64,000 bases of DNA from Tridacna crocea (GCA_943736015.1 OX031060.1:24505231-24569230), one strand, 5' to 3'. Positions 33,709 through 44,077 are shown, counted from the stretch's first letter. The notes: generated by a model not told the origin, from the sequence alone. Translations and numbers: made by a program.

Positions 33709-34921
33709 AGAGGGCCATGGTGGCCCTGAAACCACTTACCTGAGTGTTTTGACCAAGCCTTCAAAATTATTGGACATGACCTAGGTTTTAATCCATTCAC
33801 AAACTCAACAGAGAAATCAAGACAGAGATTCACACTAACACTCATGAGTATTGCACAGGAAATGCTGCTTCTAAAGCATACAATGGGTTTTTCCAAGATC
33901 TGACCTAGTTCTTCATCCGACGTGATTCATTTCAGAACTCATCTGGGATGTCATAGGGACAAACTTTCTGACCACCTTTCAAGAGTTTAAGGCTGAAAAC
34001 ATGGTTTCTAGAGACAACACATGGTTTTTCTTAGACTAGTCCTAATGTCCTTGTCTTAGACCAAACATGACCAATTTCTAAACTTGTGCAAAGTATCATC
34101 CAGACAAAAATTCTAGTCAACTTTCAAGAGTTTTGGACTGAATGTGTGGTCTCTCAAGTGAACACAACTTTTTCTAAGTTTTGGTCTGGCGACCTTGGTT
34201 TTTGAGCTCATATGACCCATTTTCAAACGTGTTCAAGATATTATTAAGACAAACATCTGACCAACTTTCAAGAGTATCGGCTTAAAATGTGGCCTCTAGA
34301 GCGTACACAAGGTTTTTGACCCAATATGACCCATTTTCAAACTCATCCAAGATATTATCAAGGCAAACATTCTGACCAATTTTCATGAGTGTTGGACTGA
34401 AAATATAGCATCCAAAAATATAGAAGGTTTTTCTAAGATTTGACCTGGTAACCTAGTTTTTGACCCAACATGACCCATTTTCGAATTCGTACAAGATATC
34501 ATCAAGATAAACATTCTGACAAACTTTGAAGAGTTTGGACTGAAAGTGTGGCCTGTAGGGCGTACAAAAGTTTTTTCTAACTTTTGACCTGGTGACCTAA
34601 TTTTTCACCTGACATGACCCATTTTCAAACTCTTTTGAGATATCATCAAGGCAAACATTCTGACCAACCTTCATGAGTACTGGAATGAAAATGTGGCCTC
34701 TACACCATACACAAGTTTTTTTTAAGATTTAACCTAGTGACCTAGTTTTTGACCTAACATGACCAAATTTCGTCCTCTGACATGATTTTATTGAGGCAAA
34801 CATTCTGACCAAGTTTCATGAGTATCGGACGAAAAATGTGGCCTCTACAGCCTACACAAGGTAAAAGTTGATGACGGACGACGGACCCAACACTATAACT
34901 TTGTGCTCAGGTGAGCTAAAA
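33709..34921 (+). mobile_element. Helentron-like element, family 1, lying between the two swapped exons
   Basis: Head ACAAGAGGGCCATGGTGGCC with ACTTACCTGAGTG. About eight ~145-bp monomers in good condition (GACCTAGTTTTTGACC, GACTGAAAATGTGGCC). Then AAGGTAAAAGTTGATGACGG and a shortened tail TTTGTGCTCAGGTGAGCT. It fills the gap between exon M and exon L. Confidence 0.83.
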
Positions 34922-35016
34922 AGAACTGATTGTCATTTGCTTGCCCTCAATTTTTTGTCATAAAATTGTCTGTTCAGTCATTGTTTTGAGCACCTCTATC
35001 CCTTTTAGATACCAAC

Positions 35017-35256
35017 TGTTGTTCATAAGGGCAGAATTCAGGATTTCCAAAAGCAGATTATGCACTTGCTGATATGTGTATTCTGACCCAGGAAGTGGTT
35101 TATTAGAACATAGGTCACTATCAATGACATTCTCATTTTCACTTTCGCTTTTGTAAGTACCATCTTGTTCTTTCTGCTTTAAATGTCTGTCAAACAACTG
35201 TCTCTGCCAATTGCCCTCAAAGTCTCTTACTTCAGGGCTGTAATGGGGAACTCGGA
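35017..35256 (-). CDS. RNF213: RNF213-like exon L, out of order in the genome
   Basis: About 80 residues: H-Y-S-P-E-V-R-D-F-E-G-N-W-Q-R-Q-L near the start and L-L-L-E-I-L-N-S-A-L-M-N-N near the end. It resembles the low-conservation stretch with an N-W-E motif that in vertebrates follows the segment coded here by exon M. The acceptor is TTAAGCAG/TC (an AG three bases earlier is possible). The donor AACA/GTTGGT is weak and was chosen by phase and homology. Phase is 1 at both ends, so the exon can be skipped without a shift. It fits between M and N but sits between K and M. Confidence 0.72.
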
Positions 35257-35764
35257 CTGCTTAAAACAGGATGCAATTAAGCCAATAACGCGCACGGTAG
35301 ATTTATAGGCAGTTTGTTACAAACAATAGCTGTTTCAAACATCAATGATTGATGACAGATATATGATGGGATTATCTACGGGAATTTACATAATAAATTT
35401 TGGTTGGGCCTTCCCAGTAGGGTCGGTATTCGATGTACATAGGGATTGGATTACATGAGTATAAGAATATAAAGAATTAAAGAAGGAATATTACAGGAAC
35501 GTGAGCGCAGACCTGAATGGTTAAGGGAATAGATTATCTAGGGGTTCGGTTTGGACAGCTTATACTGTGCATATTCAACTCAGCTGAGCACAGAAATCTA
35601 AGTCAAAATACATGACTCTGATTGAAACTTAACATCTTCTACCTAGAAAACTAGAATACACAACACCAGTCACGCACAGAGCAGTTTCATAATATAGGAA
35701 GGTAAATGGTTTCTAAACTCTTTTAATTGAGTCTATTTCTCCCCAACCTTATAGTCAGGAATGT
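35257..35764. other. Intronic, nothing recognised
   Basis: Between exon L and the next repeat. I looked for a second copy of exon M here and saw none. Confidence 0.5.
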
Positions 35765-36600
35765 TTGGTTATAAAGAAGTCTTTCAAAGTTTCCTCAATG
35801 AGAGGCCCGGTAAAATATGAAACACCAGATGCAGGGCCTTAGGTCTTACAGTTACATGTAGCTCCAAGAAGAGTTTTAATGTTTTCACTGCATAAGCTCA
35901 TGTTAAACTTCTGAACCTCCATTTGGGATCAAAGGTGACCCTGGGGCCATAATTTGGGCTCTATTGGTAGAGTCCCACTTGATAAAGCAAACTGCAAAAT
36001 TTGGTAACTCTAGGCTTTATGGCTATGTACAAGGAGATTTCCAAATTTTTCTCTATATAAGCCTTTCTCTATATAAGCCTATGTAAAAATTGTAACCTCT
36101 GTGGGGGGTATCATATCTGACCCCTGGACTATAATCTGGGCACTCTTGGTAGAGGCCTACTAGATAAAGTTACATGCATTGTTTGGTAGCCCTTATTGCT
36201 AAGAACAAAAAAGATTGCAAGTTTGCTCTATGTTAAACTCGTGATCCCCATGGGTGGGATCATTATGATTTGTTTGTTTGTATTGGAGTTTAACCCCTGT
36301 TTAACAGCTTAGATCGTATCATGGCGGTCAGTGAAGCACCCATTTGTTTCTCACACCAGTACTGACACAACTTTCTTTCCAAAGCCACTGAATACTTTTC
36401 TCACATGCATGGTCCATTTATGACCCAAGGGCTACAATTGGAAGAAATTTGATAGAGGTCTACTAGATAAAGTGACGAAGTATCATCAAAATTAATTAGG
36501 TAGCTTCAGAGAAAATGTTTCAAATAAAACTTAACACACATTTGCAAGGACAGACACAGGGCCATGACATAAACCCGCCAGCCTTTGGCCAGTACAGCAT
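35765..36600 (+). mobile_element. Family-2-like element remnant with CCAGT-type tail and a nested SINE
   Basis: Monomer pieces (GGTAGAGTCCCACTTGATAA, TGTTAAACTCGTGATCCCC) and a tail with CATGACATAAACCCGCCAGC and TTTGGCCAGTA, as in the better copy at 39811-41096. A SINE piece interrupts it at 36276-36418. Confidence 0.65.
36276..36418 (-). mobile_element. SINE fragment
   Basis: Body with ACTGACACAACTTTCTTTCC and GTTTCTCACACCAGTACTG matches the body of the SINEs at 8.9 and 38.8 kb. The tRNA-like head is missing. Confidence 0.68.
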
Positions 36601-36603
36601 ATA

Positions 36604-37672
36604 ACAAGAGCGGCAAATTGTCGCAAGATACGCCCGTCTTACCCCAAGTTGTAAAGCTGGGGCATGCACTGGACAAAATTCAAGTATGAAAAACAAAAAT
36701 AAAGCGAGCAAGAGTTATGATTCCTGTGCACTGCACTGCCCCTATGTGAGATCTATCCACCTATGAAATTTCGTAACCCTAGCTAGTATAGTTTTGGAGA
36801 TATGCTCCGGACAAAATTCAAGTATGAAAAACAACAAAGGGCAATAACTCAAAAATTAAGCAAGCAAGGATTATGATTCCTGTGCACTGCACTGCCCCAA
36901 TGTGAGATCTATCCACCCATGAAATTTCATAACCCTAGGTAGTATAGTTTTGGAGATATGCTCCGGACAAAATTCAAGTATGAAAAACAACAAAGGGCAA
37001 TAACTCAAAAATTAAGCAAGCAAGAGTTATGATTCCTGTGCACTGCACTGCCCCTATCTGAGATCTATCCACCCATGAAATTTCATAACCCTAGGTAGTA
37101 TAGTTATGGAGATAGGCTCCGGACAAAATTCAAGTATGGAAAACGACAAAGGGCAATAACTCAAAAATTAAGCAAACAAGAGTTATGATACCTGTGCACT
37201 GCACTGCCCCTCGGTGAGATCTATCCACCCATGAAATTTCATAACCCTAGGTAGTATAGTTTTGGAGATAGGCTCCGGACAAAAATCAAGTTTGAAAAAC
37301 GACAAAGGGCAATAACTCAAAAATTAAGCGAGCAAGAGTTATGATTCCTGCGCACTGCACTCCCCCTCAATGAGATCTATTCACCCATAAAATTTCCTAA
37401 CCATAGGTAGTATAATTTTGGAGATATGGTCCGGACAAAAATCAAGTATGAAAAACAACAAAGGGCAATAACTCAAAAATTAAGCAAGCAAGAGTTATGA
37501 TTCCTGCGCACTGCACTCCCCCTCAATGAGATCTATCCACCCATGAAATTTCATAACCCTAGCTAGAATAGTTTTGGAGATATGCTCCGGACAAAGAACT
37601 GGACGCCTGCCCGCCCGCCCGCCACGGGTGATCCCATAATACGTCCCGTCTTCGACGGGCGTATAAAAAACA
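36604..37672 (+). mobile_element. Helentron-like tandem-monomer element, family 5
   Basis: Head ACAAGAGCGGCAAATTGTCG with ATACGCCCGTC. Six ~156-bp monomers (GGGCAATAACTCAAAAATTA, GAGTTATGATTCCTG, GATCTATCCACCCATG, GGAGATATGCTCCGGAC). A GC-rich run of GCCC repeats, then the tail palindrome ATACGTCCCGTC / GACGGGCGTAT. The distal tail arm is the inverse of the head motif. Confidence 0.87.
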
Positions 37673-38007
37673 GCCAAATACATAACAGAAAAACAGACAA
37701 AAGCAAGAAAAAAAAAAAACAGTTCCGAAATATTATTCCTCCTTCATCTCAGTGTAGAGTAGCATAAAATTTCCATTTTATTTATTTATCCCTCTACTGT
37801 TTAAGACATTTAATTTTGCTTCTTTTTTATCTATATATGCCTGCATGTTTCTTTGTATTTTTGTAATTGTCCGGTAAGACCATAAAATAGTCATGTTTGG
37901 AATTAGTTTTTACAATCGATCATTCTCATATTTAAGCTTTTTAGTAGTACAGGTTTATTTTACTGAATGTATGATGAAAACGAAGAACTATTGTCATTTG
38001 AACTTAC
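37673..38007. other. Intronic, nothing recognised
   Basis: Below the exon K donor. AT-rich with a poly-A run. Confidence 0.5.
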
Positions 38008-38161
38008 CTGACAATTACTGATGGCACCTAAATACATTGACATGTGCATCATCAAACGCACACTGGCACAATGCAATGAGCTCATCTGTCTTTCTGCATA
38101 TGGGCCTTGTACTCTAGTATTTGCAGGTCCAAGAATGTGACCAGTTTGAGTTTCATCTCCC
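38008..38161 (-). CDS. RNF213: RNF213-like exon K
   Basis: 51 codons: G-D-E-T-Q-T-G-H-I-L-G right after the split Gly, later R-Q-M-S-S-L and M-H-M-S-M-Y-L-G-A-I. The motif T-x-T-G-H-x-L-G followed by a leucine-rich helix and L-G-A-S is characteristic of RNF213 just after the RZ finger. The acceptor is TTAAAG/G and the donor TGTCAG/GTAAGT. It ends in phase 0. By phase and homology its proper downstream partner is the exon at 33303-33477, not the nearer one at 35017-35256. Confidence 0.9.
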
Positions 38162-38744
38162 CTTTAATATGTAGAAGAAAGAGTCATTTTTTGTCATGTT
38201 TCAATTTTACAACAACAAATAGTGAACACATGGCAAGAGAGTCAATACTTGACTATATGAGACTTAATCGAACTGGTAACTTTGAAAGTAAACTTCACAA
38301 GATGATTATCTTTAAAGCACATAATCATTTTTGTTTTGTCATGATAGTGCACATTCATTTTACATAACTTTGGCAATATGGTCAATTTCATGTAATTATT
38401 TCACCTATTACAAGGAAGGCAAATGACTTCTTAGACAATTTTCAGTATTTTGACCTTTCGATAGTATCATTATGTAGCAATGTAGCATCTTGAATGTCAC
38501 ACAAAGCCTATAATGAACTTTATTATCAATTATACGAGTGTGAATTGATAATAGCAGAGAAATTAAGAGTGTGGATAAAGTTACAATGGAAAAAATAATA
38601 AATTTGTTTAACTATGGAACAACATGAATTGCCCTTTAATGTAGAACACAAAAACTTTATTGCGTTTGACAAGGCATATACATTTTGTTTTGAATTCTGG
38701 AATTGCACTGTAAGACAAGTGATACCTGATAAAGACAGGGTGGA
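38162..38744. other. Intronic, nothing recognised
   Basis: Intron between exons J and K. Short open frames on both strands without similarity. Confidence 0.5.
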
Positions 38745-39005
38745 GTTTTTTCTGTTTTGTATTGGAGTTTAGATGTGTTTTAACAGCTTGGTTGATATCA
38801 CGGCAGTCTGTGGACATTTGTATGTGTTTCACGGCTTTCACACCAACACTTACACAAGTTTCTTTCCAATCTTCCAACTACTTGGATGAATCAGAGAGTG
38901 GCGAAAAGCCATTGGAAAGGAAGTTTGGGAAAAATGATTATCTAGGTTGCAACCACCAGGTCAAGAGTGGGATGCACTGACCAGTGAGCTACTCACACAG
39001 GTGTT
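38745..39005 (-). mobile_element. tRNA-derived SINE
   Basis: Minus strand: GTGAGTAGCTCACTGGTCAG (A-box-like) and the following CACCAGGTCAAG complement, body with GAAAGAAACTTGTGTAAGTG and GGTGTGAAAGCC, ending AAACTCCAATACAAAACAG. It lies between exons J and K. Confidence 0.7.
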
Positions 39006-39173
39006 AGAGTAGAGAAACAATCTATAAATTAAACAAAGCTCCACCTCCAAATGTATCTCCTATCTTTTAAGAGATAATTTCCTAATTTGATCATAATTAG
39101 CATTTGTTGTCTAAAACTGTTTTCAAAATGGAGAAGTCCTAAAATGTGATGTCTTGCAAAGCAGAATACAAAC

Positions 39174-39268
39174 CCAGTATCTAGGTTATTTGTTGGAAGA
39201 AGTTGATGGCTAGTTCCACCTACGTCTGCTCCACATTTGCATCTGGCCACAACATATGGACGACCACA
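39174..39268 (-). CDS. RNF213: RNF213-like exon J (second half of RZ finger)
   Basis: Starts C-G-R-P-Y-V-V-A-R-C-K-C-G-A and continues D-V-G-G-T-S-H-Q-L-L-P, the rest of the RZ zinc finger and the following G-G-x-x-H motif. The acceptor is AATTTAG/TGT (phase 0) and the donor ACTGG/GTTTGT (phase 2). The last cysteine pair reads C-K-C, one residue closer than the C-x-x-C I remember for vertebrates. The intron separating it from the microexon is about 3.9 kb. Confidence 0.92.
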
Positions 39269-39810
39269 CTAAATTTACACAGCAAAAACATCTAAGTATC
39301 TACAAGTTATGATGCTAGTTCATATGATAACTCCTGACATTCAATTCCAACCACTGTTGAGTATTTCTATCGACAATATAGATCATCATTGTGGAGGGAT
39401 TGGCGGTACAAAGTAGGTTTTCTGACCTACTGACAGTCATTTCTTTCATAACACTATGCTATAGAGTACAACATTTGAGTCCATTCTCATGGTTGAAATC
39501 GGATAAAAAGATCAAGGTCATTTCTTTACTGTTCTATTTGTTTAAATTCTTTCAAAGATTTTTATCTTAACACCGCATCCTTATCAGGAGAGTCACATGA
39601 CAAATTGAGCACTAACTTAATATTGGCTCAACAGTAACCAATACTGACCCTTGGTGTTGAATATTGCCAGGTTGCAGTCTATGACCCTCACCTCCAATAG
39701 GTGCCCCACAATCCTTACACATGCCAACAGTGGCGGGTCTACCACACTTTTCATAGAAAGAAAAAAAGCCTTTCTTTAAATTCTAACATCATACCATATT
39801 GGATAAAAAC
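39269..39810. other. Intronic, nothing recognised
   Basis: Above exon J's acceptor. No open frame or named repeat. Confidence 0.5.
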
Positions 39811-41096
39811 AAGAGGGTCATGATGGCCCTGTATTGCTCCACTGGCTAATAAGTAAAAGCACTACAAGCCAAACATTACAATATTTTTGCCAATTGGGTT
39901 CAAACTTGAGGACATACAAAATTATTTCTTTAAAATCCTACACGAAAGTTATGACCCCCTAGCAAAGCCAATTTTGACCACAAAGCTAAAATTACTTGAA
40001 TCCTGGTGGATGGTTCACATGATAAAGCCCCCATACAAATTAATACAGGTCTAGAATGCGTGGTTATACACAAGAAGATTTTCAAAGTTTGATAAAAGGC
40101 CCTGTAAAACATGAGACCAAGGGAAAAATTCAGTAGCTTAGTCTTCATTATTGTTAGTAACAAGATGACTTATTTAGTTTTCACAATAGCAGCCCATGTA
40201 AAACTTGTGACCCCTGGTGTGGGGACAAACTTGACCCCAAAGCTAAATTTGGGCCCCACTGGTAGAGGCCCAATAGATAAAGCTACATGCAAAATTTGGT
40301 AGTCTTTAGCCTTATGCCTAGGTACAAGAAGATTTTTAAAAAATTCCCAATATGAGCCCATGTAAAACTTGCGCCCGCCCGCCCCCCCCAGGATGGGGCA
40401 AAATTTAATCCCAGGGCTATAACTTGGGCACCTTTGGTAGACAACCACTTGATAAAGCTAGATCCCAAATTGAGTACCCCTAGGCCTTATGGCTTGGTAC
40501 GAGAAGATTGTGAAAGTTTTCTGTATATAAACCCATACAAAACTTGTGAACCCTAGAGTTGTGCCAAATTTGACCCAAGGGCTACAATTGGGATACATGG
40601 TAGACACCCATTTTATAAAGATACATGCCAAATTTGGAAGCCCTAGGCCCCAAGGCTAGGTACCAAAAAGATTTTAAAGTTTTCCCTATAAAAGCCCATG
40701 TAAAAATTGTTGCCCCCCCAGGGCAGGTCAAAATTTGACCCAAGGGCTATCATTTGAAGGAACTTGGTAGAGGTCCACTAGATAAAGCTACATGCCATAT
40801 TTGGTAGCTCTAGACCTTATGGTTTCAGAGAAGATTTTTAAAAATTTTCAAAATTTTTCAGTTTTGTTGCCATAGCAACCAAAATTTTTTAAGGAATAAA
40901 ATTCTTTCATGGAATTCCAAAGAAGACCATGCCAGGATCATTTCTGTGACGTTTCATCAAAATTGGATGGGTAGCTTCAGAGAAGAAGATGTTTGAAATA
41001 ATAGTTAATGCATGGACCAACAGACAGACACACACACACGATGGACACTTGGCCATGACATAAGCCCACTAGCCTTTGGCCAGTGGAGCTAAAAAA
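39811..41096 (+). mobile_element. Helentron-like element, family 2-like, with CCACTGGC head and GCCAGTGG tail
   Basis: Head ACAAGAGGGTCATGATGGCC with GCTCCACTGGCTAA. About six ~165-bp monomers (AAACTTGTGACCCC, GGTAGAGGCCC, GATAAAGCTACATGC). Then GTTGCCATAGCAACC and the tail CCCACTAGCCTTTGGCCAGT with GGAGCTAAA. The head motif recurs inverted in the tail. Confidence 0.82.
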
Positions 41097-41515
41097 CAGC
41101 CTTTACAAAATTTAGGTACAATTCATTACAAAGCTATTCTGATGACTTTCTCGCACAGATCAGGAGCACCATGAAGGTTACATAGTACCTACACTAAAAA
41201 GGTGAACATTGATTTATACAGAACACTTGGCCTTTGCAATGACTCACATGTTGATAGGATAAAACTGGGCTTCTTAACTTGAATGAAACTTTATCAAGAT
41301 TCAAAAATGGGCCAGCAGAGAAACTTTCAGCATCCCACAATCCTAAAGATATTATTTTAATTGAAACAAGAATTTGCATGATTGTGCAATGGCATACAAT
41401 TAACTCTGCTGGTACATACAATTAACTCTGCCGATACATTACTGAACCTAATTTCTGCTTTCAGGTAAGATCAGTGTAATGGAAAACAGCTATTTCTACT
41501 AAAGTATCATCCTAA
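41097..41515. other. Intronic, nothing recognised
   Basis: Between two tandem-monomer elements. A short repeat TACATACAATTAACTCTG occurs twice near 41405-41430. Confidence 0.5.
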
Positions 41516-42431
41516 CAAGAGCGGAAAATTGTCGCATGATACATCCGTCTTACCCCAAGTTGTAAAGCTGGGGCATAATAATCATATAGGGGAGGTAGAG
41601 AAAAATAATAGTGCAGAAATTTTTGCCGATGATTGAAGCAAATGGCAGTTTTGATTTCACATCTTTCAAAAAAAAAAAAAAATCTACAAATAAGAGAATG
41701 AAATTTCATACTGACAACACCTATACTCTGGGAGATAAAGTGTGGTCAAAATTTATGAATAGAAATAACTAGAGATATCATCTCATGAAATTTCCCAGCC
41801 ATAGCTAGCATAGCATTGGAGAATCCTCCAAACAAAATTTAAGTCTAAAAAACAATTCCAGGGAAAACACAAAAGTTTAGGAAGCAGGAACAATTCCTTA
41901 AAGTTCTATCTCATAATATATACTCTCCCACAATAACTCGAAAATTAAGCAAGCAAGAGTTGCAATTTATAAGCACTGCACTCCCCCTTGATGGAATATA
42001 TCCATGCATAAAAATTCATATCAATAGCTAGTATAGTTTTTAAGATATGCACCCGACAAAATTCTAGCATGAAAAACAACAAAGGGCAATAACTGAAAAA
42101 TTAAGCAAGCAAGAGTTATGATTCGTGTGCACTGCACTCCCCCTTCCTGAGATCTATCTACCCATGAAATTTCATAACTGTAGCTAGTATACTTTTGGAG
42201 ATATGCTCCGGACAAAATTCAAGTATGAAAAGCAACAAAGTGCAATAACTAAAAAAAAAAAGTCATGATTGCTGAGCACTGCACTCCCCCTTTATGAGAT
42301 CTATCCACCCATGAAATTTCATAACCCTAGCTAGTATAGTTTTGGAGATATGCTCTGGACAAAGAACTGGACACTGCCCGCCCGCCACGGGTGATTCCAT
42401 AATACGTCCCGTCTTTGACGGGTGTATAAAA
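41516..42431 (+). mobile_element. Helentron-like tandem-monomer element, family 5, second copy
   Basis: Head ACAAGAGCGGAAAATTGTCG with ATACATCCGTC. A partly decayed array of ~156-bp monomers. GC-rich GCCCGCCCGCC run and tail ATACGTCCCGTC / GACGGGTGTAT. Compared with the copy at 36604-37672 the first half is more diverged. Confidence 0.84.
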
Positions 42432-42939
42432 ATTAGCCATAATTAAAAAAGAGTATTATTGAACTACTTTCATTGATTAATTCTTTCCGTATTTTTGTTC
42501 TTTGAATTATCATTATAAATCTAAAACCACTGTATTCTCAATTCAAAAAGAGATAATAATTACATCCCTCTTCAGAAAACTAACAAAAGTATTAAAAAAA
42601 TTATTTCAAGATAGACATCAGAATTTCTGATCTATTAGAAATGTGCAAAAATATTATTTCTGCACAAAACCTTATTTATCCTTATTTATCAACCAATTAC
42701 AAGTTTTGCCCCATGTTTATTGGAAGTGCATTACACTAGTCTTACCTTAAAACCAAACAATTTTCGTCAAGATGATTCTGCAACCCAACTTTTGTCTTTC
42801 TTCATCATTGTAAAACATCTGTTTTAAGAACAGTATTCAGACAAAAATCACAACATACCTCAATTTCATGATAAACTCCACAGTGCATAGAAGCAAACTT
42901 TTTTTTGCATTGGTGTCCTTTGGCAAGACACCTAAGAGC
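42432..42939. other. Intronic, nothing recognised
   Basis: Intron between exons I and J. See the rejected open frame 42837-43043. Confidence 0.5.
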
Positions 42940-43030
42940 CCAAGCATGGCACTAGTGAAACCAAAACATGCATGAAAATCAGAACTATTGCTGCAATATG
43001 ACTGAAGTAATGTTGAAAGTGGTGCATAAT
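42940..43030 (+). mobile_element. SINE fragment
   Basis: GCTGCAATATGACTGAAGTA followed by ATGTTGAAAG matches the end of the SINE at 12232-12487 in opposite orientation. It lies about 90 bp from microexon I and carries a possible acceptor (ACTTCAG) on the minus strand. Confidence 0.6.
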
Positions 43031-43121
43031 ACTGCTTAATCAACTTATTTCATATAAAAGGAATAGACGTTATTACATGTATTATTTATTGTTTCCTAAT
43101 GGACTTTGAAAGTCAACTTAC

Positions 43122-43156
43122 ATTTCCAATTACATAGGGGTGACCATTTGGACATC
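43122..43156 (-). CDS. RNF213: RNF213-like exon I, 35-nt microexon with RZ-finger knuckle
   Basis: Encodes C-P-N-G-H-P-Y-V-I-G-N, preceded by an Arg codon split across the intron. This is the first zinc-binding half (Cys and His) of the RZ-type zinc finger shared by RNF213 and ZNFX1. The matching His is needed for lipid A ubiquitylation by human RNF213. The acceptor is GTTTCAG/GA and the donor GGAAAT/GTAAGT. At 35 nt it would be missed by ORF-based annotation. The phase fits both neighbours exactly. Confidence 0.92.
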
Positions 43157-43620
43157 CTGAAACGTAATTATAAAAACAGAAATCAGAATATGGACATTCA
43201 ATTATCAAACGTTTTTCTTAGTATTGCAATAAGACATGTGTAATGAAGCGCAAGACTTTACAGCAACAAACAAGTTGGGGGCCATATATCATCACCCAAA
43301 GAAAGACATGAAATATAAACTGAGGCCAGATATGCATCTGAAGAGGCCTTCAGTAAAGCTCAAAACTCAAGTTTTGTGCTGTTTGACACAAATTTATATC
43401 CCAATTGCAACTTAACCCTCCATTAAACTGTGGCACATGGTTACAAGTCAGAGGAATATAAATGTTAAGTGTGCATGAAACCATCATTACTTTCTTTCTA
43501 ACGATTTGTTTATACATTCAAAGACAGAGCTCTCAATTAAGCTAAATTCAACAAATATTTTCAATATACTGACAAGTGCAAAATTATGATGATCTTGAAG
43601 TTTGTTTAACACAAACTTAC
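43157..43620. other. Intronic, nothing recognised
   Basis: Intron between exons H and I. Confidence 0.5.
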
Positions 43621-43723
43621 TGTAAAATACTGGGTTTTCAGCTCCATCTGCAGCTCTAGCTGCTAGTAGAGCTTCTTTCACTTCTTCTAAATCATCCTGG
43701 GGCATTGTGGGCAAATATTTTCC
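43621..43723 (-). CDS. RNF213: RNF213-like exon H (leads into the RZ finger)
   Basis: G-K-Y-L-P-T-M-P-Q-D-D-L opens the exon. L-P-T-M-P-x-D is a hallmark just upstream of the RZ finger in RNF213 proteins. The exon ends N-P-V-F-Y plus one base. The acceptor is CATTTAG/GGA and the donor TTTACA/GTAAGT. It starts in phase 0 and ends in phase 1. Confidence 0.9.
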
Positions 43724-44077
43724 CTAAATGGAAGAAATAATAAAAACAAACAATTTGGAGAAACAACTGTTTGACATGCAGATTGTTGTTAATTTTAACT
43801 AAACAGAGGTTTGCTTTGAAGGGAATGTGGATTAAGGTAAGAAACGAATGCATACTAAGTTAGAGAAAAAAAAAAACATAAAGACTCTTTTCTATAAATG
43901 AAGATCATCAACTTAACTGTTGCCTATTTGACTAATCATCTATAAAATAAAAGCTTTTGAATATATTGTCTACATTTTACCACAGATTCAATTTTCTTCT
44001 CTTCACATGGATATTCAAAATTAATTGATAGTCTGTTCTTGGATAAAATTATGAATGCCAGTCTTGCAATCACTATA

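Noticed and set aside
34958..35016. Extension of exon L to the GAG/GTGCTC donor or to the stop
   Set aside because: The GAG/GTG site gives phase 0, which does not fit exon N; the weaker upstream site fits both phase and homology.
36604..37672. CRISPR-like or satellite array
   Set aside because: The units are ~156 bp without short repeat and unique spacers, bounded by element-type ends, in a eukaryotic intron.
42837..43043. 68-aa minus-strand open frame between exons I and J as an RNF213 exon
   Set aside because: I and J join in phase 0 and are contiguous with the known RZ finger; this stretch would break the frame and partly derives from a SINE.
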